A stretch of DNA of 64,000 nt from Methanofervidicoccus abyssi (GCF_004310395.1 NZ_BFAX01000001.1:124001-188000); one strand, 5' to 3'. Counted from the first letter of the stretch, positions 9,466 to 18,501 are shown. Numbers and translations are program-made. The notes: generated by a model not told the origin, from the letters alone.

Positions 9466-10923
9466 CTATTTACTCTTTTTATCTTCATTCTCTCTCATAA
9501 TAACTAATTCTTCAACCTGTATGATAACGTTCTTAAGTACTATTTTTACATTGGGAGGCAACCCCATAAATCCACCAGGTAGGGAGATAGTAGGTACTGT
9601 TATTTCACCTTCAGATGGTACAGGTGTTACATATTCTACTCCTATCTCTTTCGATCCTTCTACTTTAGACTCTACAGACTCATCTAATTCTACAGACTCC
9701 TCCACTTCAACTTCACTCTCCTCAGAAATTGATGACCAGTTCTCCACTACTGGATGATTTCTCTCTTTCAAAAACTTCTGGAGTTCGTCTATATTAGATA
9801 CCTCTTCCTCAGTTGCTATCTTATCTCTTAGATCCTCAGATATTGCATCTATTACTTTCTCCTTGAGATCCTTAGGCATCCACACTATCCTCTTCCATCC
9901 CCCATCTGCCTGGAGGAACTTAGGAGATTTCATATAAGCAATACTTATACCACAGAAACCTTCAACCTGTTGCCCTCCACTGCACTGCCCTGCTAAACTT
10001 GAGAATGGGACACCTATTGGAGTTTCCCCCTTGTAAGCCCTATGTACTATACCAAATCCATCAACTTCAGGGATATAGAAGGCGATAGCCTCGAAGCATC
10101 CACAGGAGGTGCAAGGTTTCTCTAAAGCACTGTGTAGGGCAACAGATTCTATAGCCCCCTGGGATTTGCTACACACTATATCGTTAACTCCCTGGTAGAT
10201 ACCTTTTATATCATCGAGACATTCTCCCTTAGGTATCTCGAATATAGGCCCCTCTGGATCTATCTTGGCAGCAGCCCTTGCATCTAAGTAGTTTATACCT
10301 CCACAGAGTGCAGGTCTATCTGGAGTTATAACACACACATGAGTAGGTGCGAAACTCTGACACATGATACAGCCGTAGAATACATCTACATCTTCCTCGT
10401 GAATGTTCCTCGTCCTCTCATCTCTTTCAGCGTATATTTCCTTAGCCTTCTCCAACTCTTCCTTAACCTTCTCAGGATCAGTAATTATCTTAACATCCAC
10501 ATGTTTAATGAAGGGAAACTCTCCTTTGAACATCTCCTTTAAAACTTCTCCTATGTGTTTCAACCTCAATCCCTTATTGAAGGCATCCTTACTTATTCTT
10601 ATCCAGATGTTGTCCCTCTGGTTCAGATGCATAACTCCTTCGATGTAATTGAAGAACTCATGAACCCTTCTTTCCAACACACCTTCTAAGTCTTCCTCTA
10701 ATCCATCTCCACTGACATTTACTATAACTGCAAAAGGTACTCTACTCCCCTCTTCAATCTTATCTAGATCATCCCCTATAACTTCCACCTTATCAGAAGC
10801 ACTATCTACAACCTTAACCAGCTCAAAACCATAAGATTTAGGTCCCGCCAGTTCTACATACATATCAGGTTTTCTTATCCTCTCCCCCTCATTCATTGGC
10901 CCTACAGATACAGGAATATCCAT
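9466..10923 (-). CDS. cdhC: CO dehydrogenase/acetyl-CoA synthase (ACDS), beta subunit
   Basis: Acetyl-CoA synthase subunit, which joins a methyl group, CO and CoA at the nickel-iron A-cluster. Likely A-cluster ligands, by analogy with Methanosarcina CdhC, are C185 and C188 in YGCIMCQS and C274 and C276 in CTSCGCFEAI. After the catalytic domain (to about residue 395) comes an unusually acidic, Glu/Ser/Val-rich linker (about 400-425), then a small C-terminal segment (GGFMGLPPNVKIVLKN). The start is placed at the ATG at 10923, because the GTG at 10932 belongs to the GGTGA Shine-Dalgarno sequence. No other ACDS subunit gene is adjacent. Confidence 0.95.
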   Translation of the reverse strand: MDIPVSVGPMNEGERIRKPDMYVELAGPKSYGFELVKVVDSASDKVEVIGDDLDKIEEGSRVPFAVIVNVSGDGLEEDLEGVLERRVHEFFNYIEGVMHLNQRDNIWIRISKDAFNKGLRLKHIGEVLKEMFKGEFPFIKHVDVKIITDPEKVKEELEKAKEIYAERDERTRNIHEEDVDVFYGCIMCQSFAPTHVCVITPDRPALCGGINYLDARAAAKIDPEGPIFEIPKGECLDDIKGIYQGVNDIVCSKSQGAIESVALHSALEKPCTSCGCFEAIAFYIPEVDGFGIVHRAYKGETPIGVPFSSLAGQCSGGQQVEGFCGISIAYMKSPKFLQADGGWKRIVWMPKDLKEKVIDAISEDLRDKIATEEEVSNIDELQKFLKERNHPVVENWSSISEESEVEVEESVELDESVESKVEGSKEIGVEYVTPVPSEGEITVPTISLPGGFMGLPPNVKIVLKNVIIQVEELVIMRENEDKKSK

Positions 10924-11106
10924 CTCTTTCACCTATATAATTGTATTATATATTTATCATTATCAATCATTATAATTTAGGGTTATATCTACTATCTTAC
11001 TCTATTTATATCTTATTGTGAAAAATATGGAATATAGTAATAACGACATATATTTATAATGAATTAGTCTATAACAGAATTAGTAATACCAGTAGTAAGT
11101 GAAATT

Positions 11107-11697
11107 ATGAGTAGAACAACCTACGAAATCGTAGAGTTAATATACGCCCTGAAAAGACAAAGAGTAATAATATACAGCGTAGGTGTGTTATTTTTAATAT
11201 CTTTCTTAGTTTCCTATATACTGATTTTAAACATCCCCTGGGTACAGAATTTTGGAAAAGAGATGCTTATGGAGTTTTCAACATCTCTTAATTTGAGAAA
11301 TATGGGAAATATGGACATGGAAAGGATATTTTTCTTAATAATGGAGCATAACTTCTATGTAAATATGTTAAACTACATACTCAACATATTTTCGACTTTT
11401 GTGATAGTATTCAACGCTTTCATCCTGGCGTACGTTCTCTCTATCAGTAACCCATTAATGTTCGTTCTCCTTATATGCCCTCATGGTATTGTAGAAATCC
11501 CTGCTTTAATATTGGGAAGTAGTGCAGGTATTGTTCTCTTTACATCTTTCATAAATAGATTAAAGGGCAACAACTTCGAAGCCAGCGCTCAGTTTTGGGA
11601 CTCTCTAAGATTATTTTTTGTTTCCATGGTATTGTTTACAGTGGCAGCATTTATCGAGAGTTTTATCACCTTTGGAATTAAATCTTTACTTCTATAA
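11107..11697 (+). CDS. SpoIIM/DUF95-like integral membrane protein
   Basis: A 196-residue protein with about five hydrophobic segments (near residues 22-42, 90-115, 118-135, 138-155 and 173-195). The pattern PHGIVEIPALILGSSAGIVLF and a C-terminal AAFIESFITF are typical of the stage II sporulation protein M (DUF95) superfamily. That family is widespread in non-sporulating archaea, where its role is unknown. It is transcribed divergently from cdhC. Only a weak GTGA sequence precedes the ATG. Confidence 0.8.
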   Translation: MSRTTYEIVELIYALKRQRVIIYSVGVLFLISFLVSYILILNIPWVQNFGKEMLMEFSTSLNLRNMGNMDMERIFFLIMEHNFYVNMLNYILNIFSTFVIVFNAFILAYVLSISNPLMFVLLICPHGIVEIPALILGSSAGIVLFTSFINRLKGNNFEASAQFWDSLRLFFVSMVLFTVAAFIESFITFGIKSLLL

Positions 11698-11963
11698 CTC
11701 ATGAGTGTAAACCTTTTAAAAATAATAAAGAGTAGTAATAATTAAAAAGAGATCTCATCCTGTTTCACCAGTTATTTATTGTATATATGTTTATTTAAGA
11801 TCCTCGATGATTGTTGTTAGTTTAAAGTTTTGATTAAAGTTTTGGTTTGCTATCACAAAAATAATAAAAAAATGAAAAAAAAACTCCTGTTGGTATGAGT
11901 TACATCTATATTGTTAAGAAGGAATTAATAAATAATTATCATTAATAATGAAATTAAAATTAT

Positions 11964-13166
11964 TTAAACCTCATGTTTCTTTACATGCTTAGGACGATCC
12001 TTCTCCTTGTCTATCTCTATACGTTTTAGAACAGCATCTAAGGCATCTTTTAACACTTCGATAAAGTCCCATCTCTGTTTCTCTGTTACCAGTACGATAT
12101 CTTCTCCTTCCATTTCCATTCTCTTACTTGTGGATAACTTAGGACGTCCTTCCCCAACATAGAGTTTTCTTGGAGTTTTAACATATACTTTAACGTGGTA
12201 GTAGGATACGTCCCCACCTTTAGCATGTTCTTTCTTTACAGCTATCTTTATCCAGTGGAGTTTCCCTGAATATTTAACTATTTTCTTAACTTCTGTCATT
12301 AGTATTCTCTCTGCCAACTCCTTCATACTCTCATCAAATTCACCGTAGATCTCCACCTCTACAACCCTTTCCTTTCTCAATTCCCTGATATATTTCATTA
12401 TATCTATTCTTGTAACTATACCTTTCAACATTCCCCTCTTCATAATAGGTACTCCCCTTATGTCGTACTTCTCCATAATTCTGGCAACCTCTGGGACGGT
12501 AGAATCTACCTCTGCACTGATTAGTGGAGTATTCATAATAATGGAGACTGGTTGAGACATCCTTGGGATTTTCTCTCCTACCACTTCCCCTACTGTCATT
12601 CTTCTTTTAGGTTTGTATATTTTTCTGAGTATGTCATCCTCTGTAACCATTCCTACAGGGTTACCATCCTTATCAAGTACTATTAATCTACCTATGTTAT
12701 GTTTTCTCATTAAACTCCTCGCCTTTCCTATACTCTCATTTTCATATATGGTGATAGGATTTCTTGTCATAATTTTTGTTATCTTAACATCCTTTAAAAG
12801 TTCAGATTTACCTACCCTACTCATTATATCGTAATCTGTAACAATACCTACTAACTTCCCTTCATCGTCTACCACTGGTGCTGCCCTCTGGCCACTGTCT
12901 ATTATCTCACATACAGCATCTATTACTGGAGTATTCTGATTTACGCAGTGAGGTTTAAACATGAGAGTCTCTACATTTTCATTTATCGATGATGCTAAGA
13001 GTAGATCATGTATAGTTACTAAGTATATATTTTCTTCCTCGTCTAACACTATCAAGTTGTGGAAGTGATGTTTTTCCATTATCCCTATAGCCTTGGATAT
13101 AGGAGTATCTGGAGTAATTGTAACAGGATCCTTTGTGGCAATCTCTATTATTGGTTCATTTAACAT
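11964..13166 (-). CDS. Four-CBS-domain protein with C-terminal domain resembling ribosome hibernation factors
   Basis: Residues 1-275 contain four CBS repeats, recognisable by repeated KDPVTI/RNPITI-type starts and GIVTDYD/GMVTEDD-type ends. CBS tandems usually bind adenine nucleotides. The last 130 residues (VVEVEIYGEFDESMKELAER... to the Lys-rich end) have a mixed alpha/beta layout rich in basic residues. This recalls the HPF/RaiA fold that binds the ribosomal decoding centre; that part is inference. The start is set at the ATG at 13166, because GAGGTGA overlaps the GTG at 13175. It is divergent from cofC. Confidence 0.82.
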   Translation of the reverse strand: MLNEPIIEIATKDPVTITPDTPISKAIGIMEKHHFHNLIVLDEEENIYLVTIHDLLLASSINENVETLMFKPHCVNQNTPVIDAVCEIIDSGQRAAPVVDDEGKLVGIVTDYDIMSRVGKSELLKDVKITKIMTRNPITIYENESIGKARSLMRKHNIGRLIVLDKDGNPVGMVTEDDILRKIYKPKRRMTVGEVVGEKIPRMSQPVSIIMNTPLISAEVDSTVPEVARIMEKYDIRGVPIMKRGMLKGIVTRIDIMKYIRELRKERVVEVEIYGEFDESMKELAERILMTEVKKIVKYSGKLHWIKIAVKKEHAKGGDVSYYHVKVYVKTPRKLYVGEGRPKLSTSKRMEMEGEDIVLVTEKQRWDFIEVLKDALDAVLKRIEIDKEKDRPKHVKKHEV

Positions 13167-13249
13167 TTCTCTCACCTCGAAGTTATTAAGGAAATTATAT
13201 ATCTTAAGAATATTTAAAGTTTTTTAAATCAACATCTAAATGTGGGAAG

Positions 13250-13921
13250 ATGTCTTCTGCAATAATTCCTGTTTCACCTTTGAAATCTGCAAAATCACGG
13301 TTAAAGAAAATTTTGACACTGGAAGAGAGGAAAAATCTTATAAAAAATATGCTTCTGGATGTTTACACTGGCTTAAAAAATGCCTGTAGTAGTATCTACG
13401 TTGTAAGTAGAGATAGAGAAGTACTTTCGTTCTCAAGGGAGTTGGGAGTTATACCTATACCGGAGGAAAACACAAGAGACCTTAACGATGCCCTCCAATA
13501 TGCCATTGAGAAGATAGAAGACAGTACAGTAGCGATAGTGCCTGCAGATGTGCCTCTCCTTAGGAGGGAGAATATTGGGAGGTTGATAAAGAAGGTAGAA
13601 AATAGAAAGAGATCTGCACTTATATGTCCATCGAGGGGAGGGGGGACAAACCTACTGATTTTAAATCCTAAAGATATTATAAAACCTTCTTATGAAGGTT
13701 TCAGTTTTTTAAAACATCTTGAACTTTGTAGGAGAAACAGGGTAAAATTATATATATATCCTTCTTTTTACATCTCTATAGATATAAATACTCCAGAAGA
13801 TTTAGGTGAGATCTTTATCCATGGAAAAAATACCTATACTTACAGGTATCTAAGGGAGTTAGGAATATCCACCTTCCCCAGACACTCCTCAGCTGGGAGG
13901 TTTGTAATTGTTAGAGATTAG
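13250..13921 (+). CDS. cofC: 2-phospho-L-lactate guanylyltransferase
   Basis: Activates 2-phospho-L-lactate with GTP for coenzyme F420 synthesis. The N-terminal nucleotide-binding stretch IIPVSPLKSAKSRLKKILT, then VAIVPADVPLL and the region PSRGGGTNLLIL, are the CofC/MobA-like hallmarks. The length of 223 residues fits the family. The ATG follows GGGA closely, so translation may be modest or use a short spacing. CofA, which supplies lactate for the same pathway, is encoded at 41060. Confidence 0.93.
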   Translation: MSSAIIPVSPLKSAKSRLKKILTLEERKNLIKNMLLDVYTGLKNACSSIYVVSRDREVLSFSRELGVIPIPEENTRDLNDALQYAIEKIEDSTVAIVPADVPLLRRENIGRLIKKVENRKRSALICPSRGGGTNLLILNPKDIIKPSYEGFSFLKHLELCRRNRVKLYIYPSFYISIDINTPEDLGEIFIHGKNTYTYRYLRELGISTFPRHSSAGRFVIVRD

Positions 13922-13983
13922 AGTATCTAAATTAGGTTAATGTCGAAATCTCAATAAAGATTAATAACACTAAAATTATTTGG

Positions 13984-14415
13984 TTGGGCAAAAATATGGA
14001 AAAAAATATTTCTGAGTACATTATAAATTATATCAAAAATAAAAAAGGCTATATTGAAAACAGTAACGTAGTAGAGGTCGGAATAGGTTATTACTTTAAG
14101 GTGGCAAAAATCCTCAAAGGTTACGGGATAGAGGTTACAGTAGTAGATATAAAGAGGGAAGTGGTAGAAAGGGCAAAAAGGGCAGGACTGAATGCACAAC
14201 TAGACGATATATTTAATCCTAAATTGGAAGTATATAAATACGCCGATCTTATATACTCCATAAGACCTCCCAGGGACCTTCAACACCAACTCCTGAAAAT
14301 TTCTAAGAACTACGAAGTTCCACTACTTATAAGACCCCTATCTGGTGAGTATGTTATAGATGGTTTAAAGTTGGTCAACTACGGGGGTGAGGTGCTCTAT
14401 ATATATGAACGGTAA
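13984..14415 (+). CDS. UPF0146 family protein (methyltransferase-like)
   Basis: A small archaeal family of unknown function (UPF0146) with a truncated Rossmann-like fold: NVVEVGIGYYFKVAKILKGY resembles a SAM-binding glycine loop, and VTVVDIKREVVERAKRAG a second strand. The conserved DLIYSIRPPRDLQHQLL follows. At 143 residues it is too short for a full methyltransferase. Translation may begin at the TTG at 13984 or the ATG at 13996; GGTTGG upstream does not decide between them. It lies downstream of cofC on the same strand. Confidence 0.85.
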   Translation: MGKNMEKNISEYIINYIKNKKGYIENSNVVEVGIGYYFKVAKILKGYGIEVTVVDIKREVVERAKRAGLNAQLDDIFNPKLEVYKYADLIYSIRPPRDLQHQLLKISKNYEVPLLIRPLSGEYVIDGLKLVNYGGEVLYIYER

Positions 14416-14477
14416 AGATTTATATATCTTATTTCCAAAAAGTTGCTATTATTATATTTATAATTTTTAGCGTAATC

Positions 14478-14486
14478 TTTATATAA
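14478..14486 (+). promoter_or_regulatory. Box A (TATA) of the L1-L10-L12 operon
   Basis: TTTATATAA matches the archaeal box A. Transcription would start about 25 nt downstream, giving a leader of roughly 95 nt before the L1 start codon. Inferred from motif and position only. Confidence 0.5.
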
Positions 14487-14589
14487 TAGATATTAAATAG
14501 TAGGTTTGCTTTAATTTTGTCTTTAAGGTATTTTTCGAAACACAGTAATTTTTTAATACAACTTACTGTTTTATAAAGTAGTTATTTAC

Positions 14590-14595
14590 AGGAGG
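14590..14595 (+). promoter_or_regulatory. Ribosome binding site of L1
   Basis: AGGAGG, 8 nt before the ATG at 14604, is a strong Shine-Dalgarno sequence. It fixes the L1 start and is the expected target of translational feedback by L1. Confidence 0.75.
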
Positions 14596-14603
14596 CTATA
14601 AAT

Positions 14604-15245
14604 ATGGACAGAGAAAAAATATTAAAGGCTGTAAAGGAGGCCCGTTCTTCTGCCAAGCCTCGTAACTTCATACAGTCTGTAGAGTTGATAGTAAATTTAA
14701 AGGAGTTAGATCTTACAAAACCTGAAAATAGATTGAAGGAGCAAGTAGTACTGCCCCATGGGAGAGGTAAAGAGGCTAAGATAGCAGTTATAGCAAAGGG
14801 TGATCTGGCAGCACAGGCTGAGGAGTTAGGTCTCACTGTAATAAGACAGGAAGATTTGGAGGAATTAGGGAGAAATAAAAAACTTGCTAAGAAAATAGCA
14901 AATGAACATGACTTCTTCATAGCCCAAGCAGATATGATGCCTCTTGTAGGTAGGTTGTTAGGTCCAATACTGGGACCAAGGGGGAAGATGCCCCAACCTG
15001 TGCCACCAAATGTTAATTTAAAACCCTTAGTAGAGAGACTCAAAAAGACTGTAGTTATAAACACAAGGGATAAGCCCTTCTTTAAGACGTTGGTAGGTAA
15101 TGAAAAGATGAGTGATGAAGAACTAGCTGAGAATATAGAGGCGGTTTTAAATGTACTACCTAAGAAGTACGAGAAGGGGCTTTATCACGTCAAAAGTGCC
15201 TACGTTAAATTAACCATGGGACCGGCAATCCCAATAGAAAAGTAG
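14604..15245 (+). CDS. rpl1: 50S ribosomal protein L1
   Basis: Binds 23S rRNA at the mobile L1 stalk and, in methanococci, represses its own operon. The 213 residues match archaeal L1; the signature region [17 protein letters not shown] lies near residue 115, with [27 protein letters not shown] after it. It is the first gene of an operon with L10 (10 nt gap) and L12 (64 nt gap). A candidate L1-binding hairpin lies inside its 5' coding region (14629-14675). Confidence 0.97.
   Translation: MDREKILKAVKEARSSAKPRNFIQSVELIVNLKELDLTKPENRLKEQVVLPHGRGKEAKIAVIAKGDLAAQAEELGLTVIRQEDLEELGRNKKLAKKIANEHDFFIAQADMMPLVGRLLGPILGPRGKMPQPVPPNVNLKPLVERLKKTVVINTRDKPFFKTLVGNEKMSDEELAENIEAVLNVLPKKYEKGLYHVKSAYVKLTMGPAIPIEK
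14629..14675 (+). promoter_or_regulatory. Candidate L1 autoregulatory site in the L1 mRNA
   Basis: Starting 25 nt after the ATG, the mRNA reads GTAAAGGAGGC, a short loop, then AAGCC and CTTCATACAG. The ends CTGTA and TACAG can pair, enclosing AAG/CTT and GGC/GCC pairs. This is close in sequence and position to the known Methanococcus vannielii L1 mRNA site, which mimics the 23S rRNA binding site. I infer the same feedback control here. Confidence 0.65.
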
Positions 15246-15255
15246 GGGGATAAAA

Positions 15256-16278
15256 ATGCCAGCGGTAGAATCTAAACATAAAGTAGCCCCTTGGAAGGTA
15301 GAAGAGGTAAATAGGCTAAAGAAGTTACTTAAGGAGGGTAAAGTTGTAGCCCTGGCAGATCTTATGGATGTGCCTGCCAGGCAACTACAGGAGATCAGAG
15401 ATAAGATTAGAGGTAAGATGATACTTAGGATGTCTAGAAACACTCTCATAGAGAGGGCAATTAAGGAGGTTGCAGAGGAGGCTAACAACCCGGAGTTTGG
15501 CAGACTTGCCGATTATATAGACAGAGGGGCTGCTATCATAGTTACAGATATGAATCCCTTCAAACTCTATAAAACACTGGAGGAGAACAAAATCCCTGCA
15601 CCTATAAGGGGAGGAACTGTTGCTCCTTGTGATATAGTTGTAGAGAAGGGATCCACTGGAATGCCCCCAGGGCCATTCTTGGGGGAGTTGAAGAGCGTTG
15701 GAATACCTGCAGCTATTGAAAAAGGTAAGATAGCTATAAAGGAGGATACGGTAGTAGTTAAAAAGGGAGAAGTAGTGCCCCATAAAGTTGCAGTAGTTCT
15801 CGCCACTTTGGGTATAAAACCAGTTAAAGTTGGTATAGATCTCTTAGCAGCCTATGAAGATGGTGTTATCTATACACCAGATGTACTGAAGATAGATGAG
15901 GAAGAAGTCATTCAAAATATACAGAAGGCATTTACTAACGCATTTACCCTATCTGTCGAAGCAATCATTCCAACTGCAGAAACTATAGAAGTTATTCTCC
16001 AGAAAGCCTTTAACAACGCCAGAACTTTATCCATCGAGAGTGCATACCCAACAAAGAAGACTGTTGGAGATATTCTTGCCAAGGGGCACTCTCAGATGCT
16101 TGCCCTTGCATCAGAACTTAGTGATGACGCCTTAGATGAAGAGTTGAAGGAGTTGCTCTCTTCAACCAGTACATCAACTACCGAGAAGGTAGAAGAACAG
16201 GAGGAGAAAGAAGAGAAAAAAGAAGAGGAAAAGAAGGATGAAACCTCAGCTGCAGTTGGATTGGGCTTGCTCTTCTAA
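15256..16278 (+). CDS. rpl10: 50S ribosomal protein L10 (acidic P0 homologue)
   Basis: Base of the lateral stalk; it holds several L12 dimers and helps recruit translation GTPases. The 340 residues begin with an rRNA-binding domain ([15 protein letters not shown] near residue 55). A long helical spine carries near-repeats ([19 protein letters not shown] and [19 protein letters not shown]), each a likely L12-dimer docking helix. A charged Glu/Lys hinge and the tail AAVGLGLLF, shared with L12, end the protein. Second gene of the L1 operon. Confidence 0.97.
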   Translation: MPAVESKHKVAPWKVEEVNRLKKLLKEGKVVALADLMDVPARQLQEIRDKIRGKMILRMSRNTLIERAIKEVAEEANNPEFGRLADYIDRGAAIIVTDMNPFKLYKTLEENKIPAPIRGGTVAPCDIVVEKGSTGMPPGPFLGELKSVGIPAAIEKGKIAIKEDTVVVKKGEVVPHKVAVVLATLGIKPVKVGIDLLAAYEDGVIYTPDVLKIDEEEVIQNIQKAFTNAFTLSVEAIIPTAETIEVILQKAFNNARTLSIESAYPTKKTVGDILAKGHSQMLALASELSDDALDEELKELLSSTSTSTTEKVEEQEEKEEKKEEEKKDETSAAVGLGLLF

Positions 16279-16342
16279 TAGAAAATGTTATATATTAAAA
16301 GATCAATGTAAATAGAGAATAAATCTCTGGAGGTGTATAAAG

Positions 16343-16657
16343 ATGGAATACATATATGCTGCATTAATACTACACTCAGTAGGTAAAGAGATCACAGAAG
16401 ATGGGATAAAATCAATACTCTCTGCAGCAGGAGTAGAGGTAGATGAGGCAAGAGTTAAGGCATTAGTAACTGCATTGGAAGGTATAAACATTGATGAAGT
16501 CCTAGAGAAGGCAACTGTAGCTCCTGTTGCAGCTGCTGCTCCAGCACCTGCACCTGAGGAAGAGAAGAAGGAGAAAAAAGAGGAGAAGAAGAAAGAAGAG
16601 AAGAAAGAGGATGCTGCAATGGCTGCAGCTGCAGGACTTGGCGCCCTCTTTATGTAA
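16343..16657 (+). CDS. rpl12: 50S ribosomal protein L12 (P1 type)
   Basis: The multicopy stalk protein. The N-terminal dimerisation domain ([20 protein letters not shown]) is followed by an Ala/Pro stretch, a Lys/Glu-rich hinge and the factor-binding tail [10 protein letters not shown]. At 104 residues it has the usual archaeal size. A GGAGGTG sequence precedes the ATG. It ends the L1-L10-L12 operon, and a T-run follows. Confidence 0.97.
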   Translation: MEYIYAALILHSVGKEITEDGIKSILSAAGVEVDEARVKALVTALEGINIDEVLEKATVAPVAAAAPAPAPEEEKKEKKEEKKKEEKKEDAAMAAAAGLGALFM

Positions 16658-16666
16658 ACTTTTCTA

Positions 16667-16673
16667 TTTTTTT
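16667..16673 (+). terminator. T-run terminator after L12
   Basis: Seven consecutive T residues, 10 nt after the L12 stop codon, match archaeal oligo(T) terminators. There is no strong hairpin, as is usual in archaea. Confidence 0.45.
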
Positions 16674-16726
16674 ATAATCACCTATATTTATATATTTAGA
16701 TATGTTGTAGAATAATCCTATAAATA

Positions 16727-16754
16727 TTTATATTAAAATGTTTTTTATATATAA
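16727..16754 (+). promoter_or_regulatory. Promoter of tbp (two box A candidates)
   Basis: TTTATATTA at 16727-16735 and TTTATATATAA at 16744-16754 both match box A. The second would give an almost leaderless mRNA, since the start codon is at 16781 with its Shine-Dalgarno sequence at 16771. The first is therefore more compatible with use of that site. Confidence 0.4.
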
Positions 16755-16780
16755 TGAAAATTTTGCACTAAGGTGGAATT

Positions 16781-17320
16781 GTGGAACCTAAAATAAACAT
16801 TGTAAATGTTGTGGTATCTACAAAGATAGGAGATGATATCGATCTAGAACATGTTGCAGATGTATTGGATAACGCAGAATATGAACCTGAGCAGTTTCCA
16901 GGTTTAGTCTGTAGATTAAACGACCCCCGGGTGGCACTGCTAATATTTAGAAGTGGAAAGTTAAACTGTACAGGAGCTAAAAGTAAGGAAGAAGCTGAAA
17001 TTGCCATAAAAAAGATTATAAAACAGTTGAAAGAGGCAGGTTTTGATATCGAGGAAAATCCTGAAATCAAGGTACAGAACATGGTTGCCACTGCCGAGTT
17101 AGGCACTGAACCAAACTTGGATGAGATATCTGCCTTAGAGGGAACCGAGTATGAACCTGAGCAGTTTCCAGGTTTAGTTTATAGAATGAAAGATCCTAAG
17201 GTTGTGGTGCTTATATTTGGAAGTGGAAAGATTGTTATTACAGGTTTAAAGAGAAAAGAAGATGCTTACAGAGCCTTAGAAAATGTTCTAAATATGTTGA
17301 AGGAATTAAAAGAGACGTAG
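16781..17320 (+). CDS. tbp: TATA-box-binding protein
   Basis: The general transcription factor that binds archaeal box A. The saddle fold is encoded by two imperfect direct repeats: EYEPEQFPGLVCRLNDP...FRSGKLNCTGAKS and EYEPEQFPGLVYRMKDP...FGSGKIVITGLKR. At 179 residues it is the standard archaeal size. It starts with GTG, and AGGTGG lies 5 nt upstream. hisH begins 8 nt after the stop, so the two may be co-transcribed. Confidence 0.97.
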   Translation: MEPKINIVNVVVSTKIGDDIDLEHVADVLDNAEYEPEQFPGLVCRLNDPRVALLIFRSGKLNCTGAKSKEEAEIAIKKIIKQLKEAGFDIEENPEIKVQNMVATAELGTEPNLDEISALEGTEYEPEQFPGLVYRMKDPKVVVLIFGSGKIVITGLKRKEDAYRALENVLNMLKELKET

Positions 17321-17328
17321 GGATAGAT

Positions 17329-17949
17329 GTGATAGTTGTAGTAGATTACAACGCAGGTAATTTAAGGAGTATTGTAAAGGCTGTCGAGATATATTCAGGA
17401 AGGGAGAATATTAAAATCTCCAAGGATCCAGAAGAAGTATTAAGTGGAGACAAAATAGTATTCCCAGGTGTAGGGAACTTCAAAAGTGCAATATTGAATC
17501 TATCTAAAAAATACGGTAAGATGTCCTTAAGGGATGCCCTACTTGAGAGTATAAAGAATAAAGTACCATTCTTAGGTATCTGCTTAGGTATGCATCTACT
17601 GATGGAAAGTAGTGAGGAAGGGGGAGATTCAAAGGGACTGGGCGTAGTAAAAGGCAACGTTGTAAAATTTAGAGGTGTGAAAAAGATACCTCATATGGGT
17701 TGGAACAGTGTAGAGTTGTTGAAAGATACACCTCTATTTGAAGGTATAGGAAATAACCAGTACCTCTACTTTGTACACTCCTACCATGTAAACCCTTTAG
17801 ATGAAGATGTTGTAGTTGGTATATCTGAATACGGTTATAAGTTTCCCTGTGTTATTCAGAAGGAGAATGTATATGGGACACAGTTTCACCCCGAAAAGAG
17901 CGGTAAGATAGGTTTGAAGATAATAGAAAACTTCATAGAGTTGATTTAA
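17329..17949 (+). CDS. hisH: Imidazole glycerol phosphate synthase, glutaminase subunit
   Basis: Supplies ammonia from glutamine to HisF in histidine biosynthesis. The catalytic triad is visible: the Cys nucleophile in FLGICLGMHLLMESSEEGGD and the His/Glu pair in TQFHPEKSG. The N-terminal VVDYNAGNLRSI is typical. It starts with GTG 8 nt after tbp and has only a weak Shine-Dalgarno sequence (GGGATAG). No other his gene is in the window. Confidence 0.95.
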   Translation: MIVVVDYNAGNLRSIVKAVEIYSGRENIKISKDPEEVLSGDKIVFPGVGNFKSAILNLSKKYGKMSLRDALLESIKNKVPFLGICLGMHLLMESSEEGGDSKGLGVVKGNVVKFRGVKKIPHMGWNSVELLKDTPLFEGIGNNQYLYFVHSYHVNPLDEDVVVGISEYGYKFPCVIQKENVYGTQFHPEKSGKIGLKIIENFIELI

Positions 17950-18287
17950 TTTTTATTAATAATAATTATAGGGATTAAAATTTAAAAAAAATCACCTAGT
18001 TACTTCTTAGTTACTTCTTTCTCTTTAGAGGTATGTGATCTCACCATCCTTATAGATGGGTCTCTATCTCCAGAAAAATTCTCCTTTCCATGAACACTTC
18101 AGGAATATTTCAAAGAAAGGTATAATAATATAGTTTTTATTTCTTTCTAACTATTTTTTATTAATATAAATTTAAAATGTAATACTCGACTATAAACTCC
18201 TCTTTAGATAAACAAAAAAATATTTAAATAATAAACTAATATGTTATTTGTCACTTCTTAAAAAATTGAAACACAGTAGGTGATAGA
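17950..18287. other. Intergenic region (338 bp) with a less AT-rich island at 18000-18110
   Basis: Most of the spacer is A/T-rich. The island at 18000-18110 has a direct repeat (GTTACTTCTTA, then GTTACTTCTT), a short hairpin (ACCATC with GATGGGT, 18043-18061) and, on the minus strand, 32 coding-like codons preceded by an in-frame TGA. I cannot call a gene. The promoter of rps17e lies at the right end. Confidence 0.4.
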
Positions 18288-18479
18288 TTGGGGAGAGTTA
18301 GACAGGCATTTATAAAGAGGGTAGGTAACGAACTTATAGAAAAATTTGGGGATAGATTTACAACAGACTTCGACACAAATAAAAAGATCGTCGAGGAGGT
18401 AGCCCTTATATCTACAAAGAGGTTGAGAAACAGAATTGCAGGGTATATTACTTCAAAGATAAAAAGATTAAAAAAATAA
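18288..18479 (+). CDS. rps17e: 30S ribosomal protein S17e
   Basis: A small archaeal/eukaryotic ribosomal protein of 63 residues. It begins MGRVRQAFIKRVGNELIEKF and ends in a Lys/Arg-rich helix, as in other archaeal S17e. The start codon is TTG, placed by AGGTGAT 5 nt upstream. dapA follows after 22 nt, so the two are likely co-transcribed with gatC. Confidence 0.95.
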   Translation: MGRVRQAFIKRVGNELIEKFGDRFTTDFDTNKKIVEEVALISTKRLRNRIAGYITSKIKRLKK

Positions 18480-18501
18480 TTAACTCTGGAGATGATTTTT
18501 T

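Noticed and set aside
10924-10932. GTG start nine bases upstream for cdhC
   Set aside because: The GTG is part of the GGTGA Shine-Dalgarno sequence that serves the ATG at 10923. The same argument was applied to DUF1786 (5652), the CBS protein (13175) and pyrC (39464).
14582-15064. 160-codon minus-strand ORF
   Set aside because: Antisense shadow of the L1 gene.
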